Part shown: positions 32,045 through 41,198 of the stretch, in pieces | Position numbering within the stretch: the stretch's first letter is position 1 | Layout: each line of letters opens with the position of its first letter | Notes under the pieces: generated by a model | Told to the model about the DNA's origin: nothing | The model's input: the letters and a program-made list of their open reading frames with translations, nothing else | Databases searched by the model: none | Made by a program: the position numbers and the translations under genes | Assembly (NCBI GenBank): GCA_049340005.1 | Contig: JBMPIY010000007.1 | From: CAXBDP01 sp963974465 | GTDB taxonomy: Bacteria; Bacteroidota; Bacteroidia; Cytophagales; Cyclobacteriaceae | Reading direction: 5' to 3' (one strand) | DNA length: 64,000 nucleotides

Positions 32045-32638
32045 TTAGAATACCTTAAGACCAATACCGAGTGTCCATTGATTTAATCTTTGATCGGTAT
32101 CTGCTCCTAAGAACTTATCTCCTACTCCACTTAGATTGCCTTCATAGCGTAAATCCAATATGATGTTTGCTATATCAAAACCAATCCCAGCTTGATAGCC
32201 AATGTTTGAGTTTTTCAAGGTCATCTGTGAACCAGTATCACCTTGCTCAGAGTCGCTAAGCAATACGCTGTAAACAGGTGCTACACCTATTCGGAACACC
32301 TCACCAAACTTATAACCAACTTGGATTGGTACATCTACGCGGTTGAATTCATAGGCTCTCACCTGATCTCCTAATTGGTCATCTTTAAATCTGATTTCAC
32401 CATTTGCTGAAGTGTACAGCAATTCTGGCTGTAGATAAAAACTGCCAATTTCAATTCGACCAAATACACCTGCATGAAATCCAAATGAAGCATCACCTTC
32501 TTCTACATTGTCCACATTATCCTTGAATGTGATTTTGCTAGAATTCACACCGATTTTCGGACCGATGTTTACTTGGGCAAACGTAATGCTTGATATTATC
32601 ATCAAGCCAACAAATACAAATAGTTTTTTCATTTTCAT
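32045..32638 (-). CDS. Outer-membrane beta-barrel protein (PorT-like / OMP_b-brl)
   Basis: The 197-residue protein has a signal peptide (MKMKKLFVFVGLMIISSITF, cleavage after AQ near residue 22). The rest is made of alternating amphipathic strands rich in Gly and aromatics (GPKIGVNSSKITF, GSFYLQPELLYTS, QVGYKFGEVFRIGVAP, IGYQAGIGFDIANIILDLRY), typical of 8-stranded outer-membrane barrels of Bacteroidota. It ends with a beta-signal-like GIGLKVF. The function is unknown. It is monocistronic with its own terminator. Confidence 0.87.
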   Translation of the reverse strand: MKMKKLFVFVGLMIISSITFAQVNIGPKIGVNSSKITFKDNVDNVEEGDASFGFHAGVFGRIEIGSFYLQPELLYTSANGEIRFKDDQLGDQVRAYEFNRVDVPIQVGYKFGEVFRIGVAPVYSVLLSDSEQGDTGSQMTLKNSNIGYQAGIGFDIANIILDLRYEGNLSGVGDKFLGADTDQRLNQWTLGIGLKVF

Positions 32639-32755
32639 GGGTAAAAAATTTTGTGTGTTAGTTAGAGTTGCAAAAAATCCAATCGCTCATTCTCAATTCA
32701 ATTACAAACGATCGAGCCTTATGCTTAGTACGTAAAAAAATAGGAAAAGCTTCAA

Positions 32756-34645
32756 TTATTCCTTTTCGGATAATTCAAGCCATCTTAATTCCTTAGTTTC
32801 AAGACTTTCATTTACTTCATTCAATTTCTTTCCCCATTCTACTAATTCCTCCACGCTTCCTTTACCTACCGACAGCTTATTTTCAAGATCTACCTTTTCT
32901 GCTTCAAGCTTTGCAATTTCCTTTTCAAGTCCTTCCATCTCTACCTTCTCTTTGTAGGAAAGTTTTTCTACTTGAGCTTTTGACTCTTTCACCTCTGGAG
33001 AAGGTGTATTGACCTTTTTTACTTCCGCAGCAGCGGGTTTGCTGCTTTTTTCATTTAAGCTCTCGCGGTATTCAGTATAGTTGCCAGGGAAATCACGGAT
33101 CACTCCTTCGCCTTCAAATATAAATAAGTGATCGACTAAGCGATCCATAAAATATCTATCGTGAGATACGATAATTAAACAGCCTTTGAAGCCTGCCAGA
33201 AACTCTTCCAAAATCTGAAGTGTAGGCAAATCCAAGTCGTTAGTAGGTTCATCCAGAATAAGAAAATTTGGATTGGTAACCAGTATGTCAAGCAATTGCA
33301 ATCTCTTTTTCTCTCCACCGCTCAATTTCTCAATAGGTGTATATTGGCGCTCCGGTGAGAATTGAAATAACTCCAAAAACTTACCTGGGCCAACCTCCCG
33401 CCCATCGGCAAGGGTTATGTTTTCAGAAATTTCCTTTACGTGATCTATTACCCGCTGGCTAAGGATAAAACTTTTTTCCTCTTGCTTGAAATAGCCAAAT
33501 TTGATAGTTGAACCTTTATCTACGACTCCAGAATCAGGTTTCAATTGCCCTGTGAGCATATTCAGAAATGTGGATTTACCTGTACCATTCGGCCCAACTA
33601 AGCCAATCCGCTCTCCTCTTTGGAATACATAGCTAAATGGATTTACAATCTGAGTTCCATCAAAAGCCTTGGCGATTTTCTCTACCTCGAGTATTTTCTT
33701 GCCCATTCGCTCCATCCCTGATTGTAGCTCTAGCTCTTCTGTGGCTCCAGCTGCACCTTTCACTTTGGATTTTACATCCTCAAAGGCATCTACTCTATAT
33801 TTGGCTTTGGTGGTTCGGGCTTTTGGCTGACGGCGCATCCATTCCAATTCTTGCTTGTAGTGATTCTTGGCCTTATTCAGCATCACTGCATCCATTGCCT
33901 CCCGCTCAGCTTTCTTCTCCAAATAGTAGGCATAATTACCTTCATACTTAAAAACTTGCCCTTGATCCAATTCAATAATGCGATTACTCACCCTATCCAT
34001 AAAATAGCGATCGTGGGTTACAAGTAATAAAGCAAGTCTGGCTCTAGATAGATATTCCTCTAGCCATTCGATGCTTTCCAAATCGAGATGGTTCGTCGGC
34101 TCATCCAGTATCAACAGATCAGGCTGTTGGATTAGCGCAGAGGCTAATACCACTCGTTTTTTTTGTCCACCTGATAAGGTTCCAATTTTGGCTTCTAAGT
34201 CACTCAGCCCCAACTTACCCAAGATCACATTAATTTGATTTTCCAAATCCCAAGCTTGGAAGCTATCCATCCTATTCATTACTTCTTGCAAATCATCAGC
34301 ATGACCTGGCGTATCAAAAGAAATGGACATCAAATGTTCATAATCCTTTACTGCTTGTACTGCAGGGTTATCGGTATGCGAAAATAGCGCTTCTAATACT
34401 GTGTCATTTTCGTCGAAATCATGCTCCTGACCTGCATAGGCCACACGTGTTTCTTTTTGGATAGCAACTTTGCCTTTGTCTGCATCGAGCTTTCCAACCA
34501 ATATTTTGAGAAGAGTACTTTTGCCTGAGCCGTTTCTTCCTAGTAAGGCTATTTTTTCGCCCTCTTCAATTCCAAAAAATAAATCTTCAAAAAGCGGTTT
34601 GAACGCAAAGCTTTTTGAAAGTGATTCTGCCGAAAGTAAATTCAT
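32756..34645 (-). CDS. ABC-F family ATPase (Uup-like)
   Basis: The 629-residue soluble protein has two ABC ATPase domains: Walker A GRNGSGKST (about 36-44) and GPNGTGKST (about 350-358), signatures LSGGQKKR and LSGGEKKR, and Walker B LLILDEPTNHLD and FLILDEPTNDLD. The inter-domain linker is long and basic (residues 240-310), and a C-terminal coiled coil (about 560-629) is present, both as in Uup. ABC-F proteins act on ribosomes or, for Uup, on DNA/ribosome biogenesis; they are not transporters. An antibiotic-resistance role is not indicated. Confidence 0.92.
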   Translation of the reverse strand: MNLLSAESLSKSFAFKPLFEDLFFGIEEGEKIALLGRNGSGKSTLLKILVGKLDADKGKVAIQKETRVAYAGQEHDFDENDTVLEALFSHTDNPAVQAVKDYEHLMSISFDTPGHADDLQEVMNRMDSFQAWDLENQINVILGKLGLSDLEAKIGTLSGGQKKRVVLASALIQQPDLLILDEPTNHLDLESIEWLEEYLSRARLALLLVTHDRYFMDRVSNRIIELDQGQVFKYEGNYAYYLEKKAEREAMDAVMLNKAKNHYKQELEWMRRQPKARTTKAKYRVDAFEDVKSKVKGAAGATEELELQSGMERMGKKILEVEKIAKAFDGTQIVNPFSYVFQRGERIGLVGPNGTGKSTFLNMLTGQLKPDSGVVDKGSTIKFGYFKQEEKSFILSQRVIDHVKEISENITLADGREVGPGKFLELFQFSPERQYTPIEKLSGGEKKRLQLLDILVTNPNFLILDEPTNDLDLPTLQILEEFLAGFKGCLIIVSHDRYFMDRLVDHLFIFEGEGVIRDFPGNYTEYRESLNEKSSKPAAAEVKKVNTPSPEVKESKAQVEKLSYKEKVEMEGLEKEIAKLEAEKVDLENKLSVGKGSVEELVEWGKKLNEVNESLETKELRWLELSEKE

Positions 34646-34779
34646 AATGCAAAACTAATCCCAATATTCCAGCTCCCAAGGTTTTGAGCTTGGAAGCAGT
34701 AAATAAAATTGGTGGTCGAGTAATTTGATCCTAAACTGAACGATTTGGGCTAGCTGTAGTTTTTAAATAAAGAAATATC

Positions 34780-35061
34780 ATGAAAGCAATTTGGAACGGA
34801 CAAATAATCGCAGAAAGCAATGACACTGTAGTAGTAGAAGGAAACCATTATTTTCCTAAAGACAGTATAAAGAAGGAGCATTTCACCGACAGCGAAACCC
34901 AAAGCAAATGCCCTTGGAAAGGCCAAGCATCATACTATAGTGTGCAGGTCGATGGCAAAGAAAATAAGGATGCGGCTTGGTATTATCCAGAGCCAAAAGA
35001 TGCTGCTCAGAACATTAAGGATCGGGTCGCATTTTGGAAAGGTGTGGAAGTAACTCAATAA
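34780..35061 (+). CDS. DUF427 domain protein
   Basis: The 93-residue protein is a single DUF427 domain: KAIWNGQIIAESNDTVVVEG, YFPKDSIKKEHF, CPWKGQASYYSVQVDG and AWYYPEPKDAAQNIKDRVAFW are all close to the family pattern. The function of the family is not established. It is cytoplasmic and lies upstream of the PLP decarboxylase gene in the same direction with a gap of about 108 bp. Confidence 0.93.
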   Translation: MKAIWNGQIIAESNDTVVVEGNHYFPKDSIKKEHFTDSETQSKCPWKGQASYYSVQVDGKENKDAAWYYPEPKDAAQNIKDRVAFWKGVEVTQ

Positions 35062-35169
35062 TTATTTTTGGCACATTTTGCTGAAAAACCTCTTAGCAAT
35101 TTCTCACAGTAATTTCCTTTGAACAATCCTTAACATTACAGACTTTAGCTGGCTGTAAGGTAAAAATAT

Positions 35170-36627
35170 ATGCATAATCTCGAAGAAACAAAGGCTAAAA
35201 TAGAAGTCTTCCAGCAAGCTAGTTTTCCATTGGAAATAGGCCAAACACAGCGGGAGGATATTCATGCTAAGCTCCATTCATATACCGATCAGTTCTTAAA
35301 TAATTTATCAGAGGAAAAGGCATTTTACCAACAAGGCTACGAAAATAGAGGCCCTATTCCAGCACTTGAAGTTGGCGAAAGTGGTATAGGATTACCCAAT
35401 ATTCTGAACACCTACCATGAAGAAGTAATGCAATCTGGCATTAATGCAGCTTCTGGTGGGCACTTTGGCTATATTCCAGGTGGAGGAGTTTTTAGCGCAG
35501 CCATAGGCGACTATTTAGCTGCTGTTACCAATCGCTATGCAGGTATTTTTTATGCGGCACCTGGTGCCATTCGTTTAGAGAATACACTTATCAATTGGGT
35601 TGGAAAATTGATTGGCTATCAAGGTAATTTTGGCGGCAACCTAACTACAGGGGGAAGCATCGCAAACCTTACTGCTATTACTGCAGCGAGACATGCGCAT
35701 AAAATTAAGGGTAAAGATTTAGAAAAAACGGTCATCTATTTATCAGAGCAAGTTCATCATTGCGTGCCAAAAGCTATCAGAATAAGTGGACTGGAGGAAT
35801 GTATCATCCATCATATTCCACTTGATGCTGAGTTCCGAATCGATGCCGAAAAACTTGAAGAACTTATTATTGATGACAAAGCAAATGGGCTGAATCCATT
35901 TATGGTTATCGCTTCTGCTGGCACAACTGACGTTGGTGCTGTTGATCCCTTGGCAGCCATTGGGCAGATCGCTCAAGAGCATGGACTATGGTTTCATATC
36001 GATGCTGCCTACGGTGGCTTTTTTATGCTTACTGAACATGGTCGATCCGTAATGAAAGGAATCGAAATGGCGGATTCGGTGATTTTAGATCCGCATAAAG
36101 GGTTATTTCTACCCTATGGACTTGGGATGATTATTGTGAAAGATCTTAACAAATTATTGGCTGCTCATACCTTTGAGGCCAATTATATGCAGGATTCAAA
36201 AGACTTCAATTTAGAATATTCTCCAGCAGATGTATCGCCCGAGTTGAGTAAGCATTTTCGTGGCTTACGAATGTGGCTACCATTGAAATTACATGGAATT
36301 GCTCCATTTAGAGCTGCATTGGAAGAGAAGCTTTGGCTTACTCGCTATTGTTACCAAAAGGTGAAGGAAATGGGCTTTGAAATGGGTCCTTACCCGCAAA
36401 TGAGTGTGTTTACTTTCCGCTTAAATGCCTCAGATGGCAACAATGATTCTATCAATAAAGCTATTTTGAAAGGCATTCATACTGATGGCAGAATATTTAT
36501 TTCATCCACTCAAATTCATAAACAATTTCACTTGCGCTTTGCCTGTTTATCATTCCGTTCTCATTTGCGGGAAGTGGATTTGTTTTTGGAGATACTTAAA
36601 GCTGAATTAGATAAAGTACTGAAATAA
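35170..36627 (+). CDS. PLP-dependent group II decarboxylase
   Basis: The 485-residue protein belongs to the aromatic-amino-acid/glutamate decarboxylase family: GGSIANLTAITAARH, HIDAAYGGFF (PLP-binding Asp) and DPHKGLFLPYG with the Schiff-base lysine at position 310. It would decarboxylate an amino acid (aromatic, glutamate or aspartate) to the amine; the substrate is unclear. Full length. A terminator at 36627-36660 follows. Confidence 0.9.
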   Translation: MHNLEETKAKIEVFQQASFPLEIGQTQREDIHAKLHSYTDQFLNNLSEEKAFYQQGYENRGPIPALEVGESGIGLPNILNTYHEEVMQSGINAASGGHFGYIPGGGVFSAAIGDYLAAVTNRYAGIFYAAPGAIRLENTLINWVGKLIGYQGNFGGNLTTGGSIANLTAITAARHAHKIKGKDLEKTVIYLSEQVHHCVPKAIRISGLEECIIHHIPLDAEFRIDAEKLEELIIDDKANGLNPFMVIASAGTTDVGAVDPLAAIGQIAQEHGLWFHIDAAYGGFFMLTEHGRSVMKGIEMADSVILDPHKGLFLPYGLGMIIVKDLNKLLAAHTFEANYMQDSKDFNLEYSPADVSPELSKHFRGLRMWLPLKLHGIAPFRAALEEKLWLTRYCYQKVKEMGFEMGPYPQMSVFTFRLNASDGNNDSINKAILKGIHTDGRIFISSTQIHKQFHLRFACLSFRSHLREVDLFLEILKAELDKVLK

Positions 36628-36660
36628 AAAATGGAAGGCAATGTATTCGCCTCCCATTTT
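36627..36660. terminator. Bidirectional terminator between convergent genes
   Basis: AAAATGG..AGGC (36628-36639) pairs with GCCT..CCATTTT (36649-36660) across a short loop; A-runs and T-runs on either side let it end transcription from the decarboxylase gene and possibly from the serine hydrolase gene. Confidence 0.7.
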
Positions 36661-36705
36661 AATATGGTGTAAAAGGAGTTTTGTGATCCTCCCGCTTTCT
36701 ATATT

Positions 36706-37848
36706 TTAGTTTTGAGCTTCTAAGAATTTGCCAATTACATCGCCCATTCTACCGGAATTCACCCAACGCAATACAATTACCAAATCATTTTCTTGATCTA
36801 CATACACCACATTTGCACCATCACCTAAATGAAAAAATGCGGATTCTGGTGCCGCAGGCATTCTTTTTTTACCTGTATTTAAAAAGAAATTCATAAACCC
36901 ATAGTCGTCTTGCACAGGAGTTGGTGTTCTGGCCATTTCCAGCCATTCTTCTGAAAGAATTTGTTGATCTTTCCATTTGCCGTTTCGCAGGGTTAAGTAG
37001 CCAAAGCGTGCTTGATCATAAGCGCTTATAAACATCCCACCACCAAAATGGCCTCCACCACTTACTGATTGCATTTCGATGCCGTCGATATTCACCCAAG
37101 AATTGTGGTAACCTTCCCAATGCCAAGTATTTGACGCACCAATTGGATCCATTACATGCTCTCGAAGAACCATTGGCAGCGGCTTACGCCAAACGTGCAA
37201 TGCGGCCAGAGCAAGTACATTTACCCGAGTATCATTGTATTTGTATGTAGTACCCGGTTCAAATCTCTCTCTGTTGATAATTGCCTCTGTAACTCTTCCT
37301 GCAGGTCTATCTGCCCAATCTGGTTTACCCCAAAGGGTACCTTCCCAGTCGCTTGTTTGTCTAAGCAAATGATCCCAAGTTATTTTAGAATTATGTTCTG
37401 AGTCAAACTCACCATAAGGAGAGTATGCCTTTACTTTATCATTAACATTGCGGATAAGGCCTTTATCATAAGCTACGCCTACCACACTTGACAGGAAACT
37501 TTTGGTAACGCTGAAGGTCATATCCACACTTTCCAAATCGCCCCACTCGGCAACTATGTAACCATTTTTCACCACCAAGCCCGACATTGGTCCACGCGGC
37601 TTTACCGGACCAACCATTTCATTGTAAGGCTCACCTACTCTGCCATTGAGATAAATATTTAAATCTCTTGGGGCATTAATTTCATTTTCTTGAGCAAATA
37701 TTACTGCTTCATTCAACTTTTGCTGATCGAAACCAAGTTCAGAAGCCTCTCTACGTTGCCATTCGAAACGCTCGGGATAATAAACACTTTGAGCTTGAGC
37801 TATATAAAAGCTAAAGAATATTAAAATAAAGGTTAAGGATTTTCTCAT
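36706..37848 (-). CDS. Periplasmic serine hydrolase, beta-lactamase/DD-peptidase fold
   Basis: The protein has 380 residues from the ATG at 37848 (MRKSLTFILIFFSFYIAQAQ signal peptide); an in-frame start at 37899 gives a worse signal. The class C-like motif SVTKS (S-x-x-K, in MTFSVTKSFLSSVVG) provides the nucleophile, with KYNDTRVN near the Y-x-N position and HLGDGANVVYVDQ near the C terminus in place of the KTG box. Such esterase-like hydrolases cleave D-amino acid or ester substrates. The true substrate is unknown. Confidence 0.88.
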   Translation of the reverse strand: MRKSLTFILIFFSFYIAQAQSVYYPERFEWQRREASELGFDQQKLNEAVIFAQENEINAPRDLNIYLNGRVGEPYNEMVGPVKPRGPMSGLVVKNGYIVAEWGDLESVDMTFSVTKSFLSSVVGVAYDKGLIRNVNDKVKAYSPYGEFDSEHNSKITWDHLLRQTSDWEGTLWGKPDWADRPAGRVTEAIINRERFEPGTTYKYNDTRVNVLALAALHVWRKPLPMVLREHVMDPIGASNTWHWEGYHNSWVNIDGIEMQSVSGGGHFGGGMFISAYDQARFGYLTLRNGKWKDQQILSEEWLEMARTPTPVQDDYGFMNFFLNTGKKRMPAAPESAFFHLGDGANVVYVDQENDLVIVLRWVNSGRMGDVIGKFLEAQN

Positions 37849-37931
37849 ATAAGTAAAATTTTGAAAAAGAACCACAAAATCGAGTAGATATACAATCAAT
37901 ACAATGTGAGCGGGAGGAAAAATATTTTCAT

Positions 37932-39158
37932 TTAATACCTAGCCGCTAATAGCAAACTCAAATCTTTAAATCTCATATTGAATTTTTGGGCTAAAGGCTC
38001 ATTGGTAAGTGTGCCTTTATACATATATATGCCTTTCATAAACCACTTATGCGTATGGATGAATTCATTAATTCCACCATTATCGGCAGCTTGTAAAAGT
38101 ATTGGCGCAAAGATATTACTTATTACTGTTGTTGCTGTTCTGGCTACTCTAGAGGCGATATTTGGCACGCAATAGTGGATTACTCCATGCTTTACAAAAA
38201 CTGGTTTTTCATGAGTAGTAATTTCGGATGTCTCTACACAACCGCCTTGGTCTATGCCCACATCTATCATAATCGAACCAGACTTCATACTTGCAATCAT
38301 TTCTTCGGTAATCACAATTCTATTTCTCCCCTTTTCGGCTCTTAATGCCGCAACTACAATATCCGCTTCTCTCAAGGCTTTACCCAAATTGATTGAATCA
38401 ATTGTTGATGTAGAAATACCTTGTCCCAGCAAATGCCTGATTCTTCTCAACTTATAAAGGTGATTATCAAAAACTCTAATTTCTGCTCCAAGGCCTAATG
38501 CAGTACGAGCTGCAAATTCACCAACTGTACCTGCTCCAATTATCAGTACGTTGGTTGGTGGCACACCTGTGATTCCACCTACTATAATTCCTTGTCCGCT
38601 TTTCACATTGCTTAAATATTCAGATGCAATAAGCATAGACATACTTCCAGCGATTTCAGACATTGCTCTCACAAGTGGCATTCCACCTACTTTGTCTTGA
38701 ATCAATTCATAAGCGACAGCAGTAATTTTTTTCTTGGAAATTCCTTCGAGGTAATCGGCGCTGAGATTTCCCATTTGCATAGCAGATATAAGCGTGCTAC
38801 CATGCTGCATCATTTCAATTTCAGCTATTGTTGGAGGCTCTACTTTTAAGACGACATCTGCTTCCAAAGCCTCTTTTGCGGAGTAAACAATATGTGCTCC
38901 CGCCTCGCTATATTCTCTATCCGAAAACTTAGCTGTGAGCCCAGCAGCTGTTTCAAACACTATTCTATGACCATTCAGTGTCAATACCTTAACTCCTTCT
39001 GGTGTAAGTGCTACCCGATTCTCTTGCAATGCAGTTTCGCGCGGAATGCCTATGGTTAATTTTCCCTTCTGAGGCTTTACTTCCAAGAGTTTTTCTTGTG
39101 TAATATAACTTTCACTAGGCGTGAATATGGCGGAACTCTTTATGCTCTTCTCAGTCAT
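37932..39158 (-). CDS. ald: Alanine dehydrogenase
   Basis: The 408-residue NAD-dependent enzyme interconverts alanine and pyruvate. Visible: IGIPRETALQENRVALTPEGV at the N-terminal domain, KVEPPT (substrate site), GITGVPPTNVLIIGAGTVGEFAARTA pattern (GxGxxG for NAD), IVVAALRAEKGRNRIVITEEM and HYCVPNIAS. It resembles the Bacteroidota branch of Ald/PntA-like proteins, about 35 residues longer than the classic enzyme at both ends. It overlaps tsaE by 8 bp. Confidence 0.88.
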   Translation of the reverse strand: MTEKSIKSSAIFTPSESYITQEKLLEVKPQKGKLTIGIPRETALQENRVALTPEGVKVLTLNGHRIVFETAAGLTAKFSDREYSEAGAHIVYSAKEALEADVVLKVEPPTIAEIEMMQHGSTLISAMQMGNLSADYLEGISKKKITAVAYELIQDKVGGMPLVRAMSEIAGSMSMLIASEYLSNVKSGQGIIVGGITGVPPTNVLIIGAGTVGEFAARTALGLGAEIRVFDNHLYKLRRIRHLLGQGISTSTIDSINLGKALREADIVVAALRAEKGRNRIVITEEMIASMKSGSIMIDVGIDQGGCVETSEITTHEKPVFVKHGVIHYCVPNIASRVARTATTVISNIFAPILLQAADNGGINEFIHTHKWFMKGIYMYKGTLTNEPLAQKFNMRFKDLSLLLAARY

Positions 39159-39573
39159 TTTGCGATAAGGTTATAATACGACTGTCATCATCATTTACCA
39201 GAATATCTATTCTCCAATAAGGAGTGTCAATTAATTCCATTACTAAAGATGACCATTCAATTAGGCACAAGTTCCCTGAGTACAAATATTCATCAAATCC
39301 GAGCTCCTTTGCTTCTTCTATGTTTTTAATACGGTAGAAATCAAAATGATAAATAGGCTCACCAGCACCATTTTCATATTCGTTGACAATAGAAAATGTT
39401 GGACTATTCACTGTATCCCTAACTCCCAGCTTTTTGCAAAGTGCTTTTATAAGAGTAGTTTTCCCAGCTCCCATTTGACCTTCCACAAGCCAAATTCCTT
39501 TCGAACCGATATGATTAATGATTTTGAGAGCGGTGTTATCCAGCTCTGCTAAATCCTTACAAATTATCTTCAA
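39151..39573 (-). CDS. tsaE: tRNA threonylcarbamoyladenosine biosynthesis ATPase TsaE
   Basis: The 140-residue P-loop protein has GQMGAGKTTLIKAL (residues about 33-46), DTVNSPTFSIVNEYE and HFDFYRIKNIEEAKELGFDEY, then CLIEWSSL, all standard in TsaE (YjeE). TsaE regulates the TsaBD complex that adds t6A to tRNA. It lies between porX (13 bp upstream) and ald (8-bp overlap) and is co-oriented. Confidence 0.95.
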   Translation of the reverse strand: MKIICKDLAELDNTALKIINHIGSKGIWLVEGQMGAGKTTLIKALCKKLGVRDTVNSPTFSIVNEYENGAGEPIYHFDFYRIKNIEEAKELGFDEYLYSGNLCLIEWSSLVMELIDTPYWRIDILVNDDDSRIITLSQND

Positions 39574-39586
39574 CTTAGAATTGTGT

Positions 39587-41146
39587 CTATTTTTTCGAAG
39601 ATAAAGAAATAACAGGAATTATCATTTCCTCTAACGAAATTCCTCCATGTTGGAATGTGTCCTTGTAGTAATTAACGTAGTAATTATAATTATTGGGATA
39701 AGCGAAGAAATAGTCCGAAGTAGCAAAAGCATAGCTAGTTGAAATATTCATTTTAGGTAATTGGAAATCATCTGGTCTAGGGACGGTAAGCACTTTGTCG
39801 CTTTTGTCATATCCAAGATTTTTGCCCTGCTTATATCTCAAATTGGTATTTGTATTTTTATCCCCAATGATTTTGTAAGGTTTTTTCACTCGGATAGTCC
39901 CATGATCTGTAGTGATTATTAATTTATGCCCTTTTTCAGAAATTCTTTTCAAAGCCTCTAAAAGTGGTGAATGTTCAAACCAGGATAAGGTAAGTGAGCG
40001 ATAAGCTGATTCGTCTGCTGCCAATTCTCTAATCATCTGCAAGTCTGTACGGGCATGTGAAAGCATGTCCACAAAATTGAAAACCAGCACATTGAGATCA
40101 TTATTATAGAGATTATTGAATTGATCAAGTAATTGACGGCCTTGATTAACATGAATAATTTTATGGTAACTCATTTTAATATTGAGTTTTTCTCGCTTCA
40201 ATTGTTCGGCTAAAAATGCTTCTTCATTCATATTTTTACCATCTTCCTCGCCTTCACCTACCCATAGATTCGGATGCTTTTTTTCCATCTCCAATGGCAA
40301 TAAGCCAGAGAAAATTGAATTACGGCTATAGGCTGTGGTGGTTGGCAAGATTGAATAATAAGAGCTTTCCTCATCTATATTGAAATACTGAGAAACTACT
40401 GGTTCAATTACTTTCCATTGATCATACCTGAGATTATCTATCACAATAAAGAAAAGAGGCTCACCCGGTTCAAGCTTAGGAAAAACAACCTCCCGCATCA
40501 GTTTGTGAGAAAGTAAGGGCTTATCAGAATTTTTTTCGTCTAACCAATCTTCATAGTTTTCCTTTATGTATTTAGTAAACTTTGTATTTGCTTCATCCTT
40601 CTGCATTTCAAGAACTTCAGCCATTCCTTTATTTTCGGTCTCATCAATTTCTAATTCCCAATAAACTAGCTTCTTGTAAATATCAGCCCATTCTTCTGGG
40701 CTCAAGTGATCGTCGAATGCCATACTTAGGTTTCGGAAATCTTGCTGATAACCCATATTGGTTTTTTCGCTAACCAGTCTCTTGTTTTCCAGAATTTTCT
40801 TTGCTGAAAGTAAAATCTGATTTGGATTAAGCGGCTTTATCAGATAATCGGCAATTTTAGATCCGATTGCTTCTTCCATTATTGACTCTTCTTCAGACTT
40901 TGTGATCATTACCACAGGTAAAGAAGGTCTCATATTTTTGAGATAAGTTAAAGTCTCCAAACCAGACATACCAGGCATATTTTCATCTAAAAAAACAAGA
41001 TCGAAATTTTGCTTTTCGACTAATGCCAGAGCATCGGAGCCGCTATTTACTGGGGTAATATCATAGCCTTTGGCAGTTAAAAAAAGGATGTGTGGTTTCA
41101 GAAGGTCTATCTCGTCATCTGCCCACAAAATATTATATCTTTGCAT
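39587..41146 (-). CDS. porX: PorX-type response regulator with PglZ domain
   Basis: The 519-residue protein begins with a CheY-like receiver (WADDE at 8-12 and phosphorylation site Asp54 in LVFLDENMPGM), then a helical linker and a PglZ/alkaline-phosphatase-like domain from about residue 210: FIVIDNLRYDQWK, YSRNSIFSGLLP and TTDHGTIRVKKP. This is the layout of PorX, the regulator of type IX secretion in Porphyromonas and related bacteria, whose PglZ domain is a phosphodiesterase. PorY is not in the window. Its gene starts the porX-tsaE-ald unit. Confidence 0.93.
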   Translation of the reverse strand: MQRYNILWADDEIDLLKPHILFLTAKGYDITPVNSGSDALALVEKQNFDLVFLDENMPGMSGLETLTYLKNMRPSLPVVMITKSEEESIMEEAIGSKIADYLIKPLNPNQILLSAKKILENKRLVSEKTNMGYQQDFRNLSMAFDDHLSPEEWADIYKKLVYWELEIDETENKGMAEVLEMQKDEANTKFTKYIKENYEDWLDEKNSDKPLLSHKLMREVVFPKLEPGEPLFFIVIDNLRYDQWKVIEPVVSQYFNIDEESSYYSILPTTTAYSRNSIFSGLLPLEMEKKHPNLWVGEGEEDGKNMNEEAFLAEQLKREKLNIKMSYHKIIHVNQGRQLLDQFNNLYNNDLNVLVFNFVDMLSHARTDLQMIRELAADESAYRSLTLSWFEHSPLLEALKRISEKGHKLIITTDHGTIRVKKPYKIIGDKNTNTNLRYKQGKNLGYDKSDKVLTVPRPDDFQLPKMNISTSYAFATSDYFFAYPNNYNYYVNYYKDTFQHGGISLEEMIIPVISLSSKK

Positions 41147-41198
41147 AGTTGTTTACTAAGTCCCAAGTTACATTAAAACCCTTAATTCGGGCTCCAAT

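Noticed and set aside
32756..34645. ABC-F ATPase as an antibiotic-resistance (ARE) protein
   Set aside because: Linker and C-terminal coiled coil look Uup-like, and there is no resistance-gene context.
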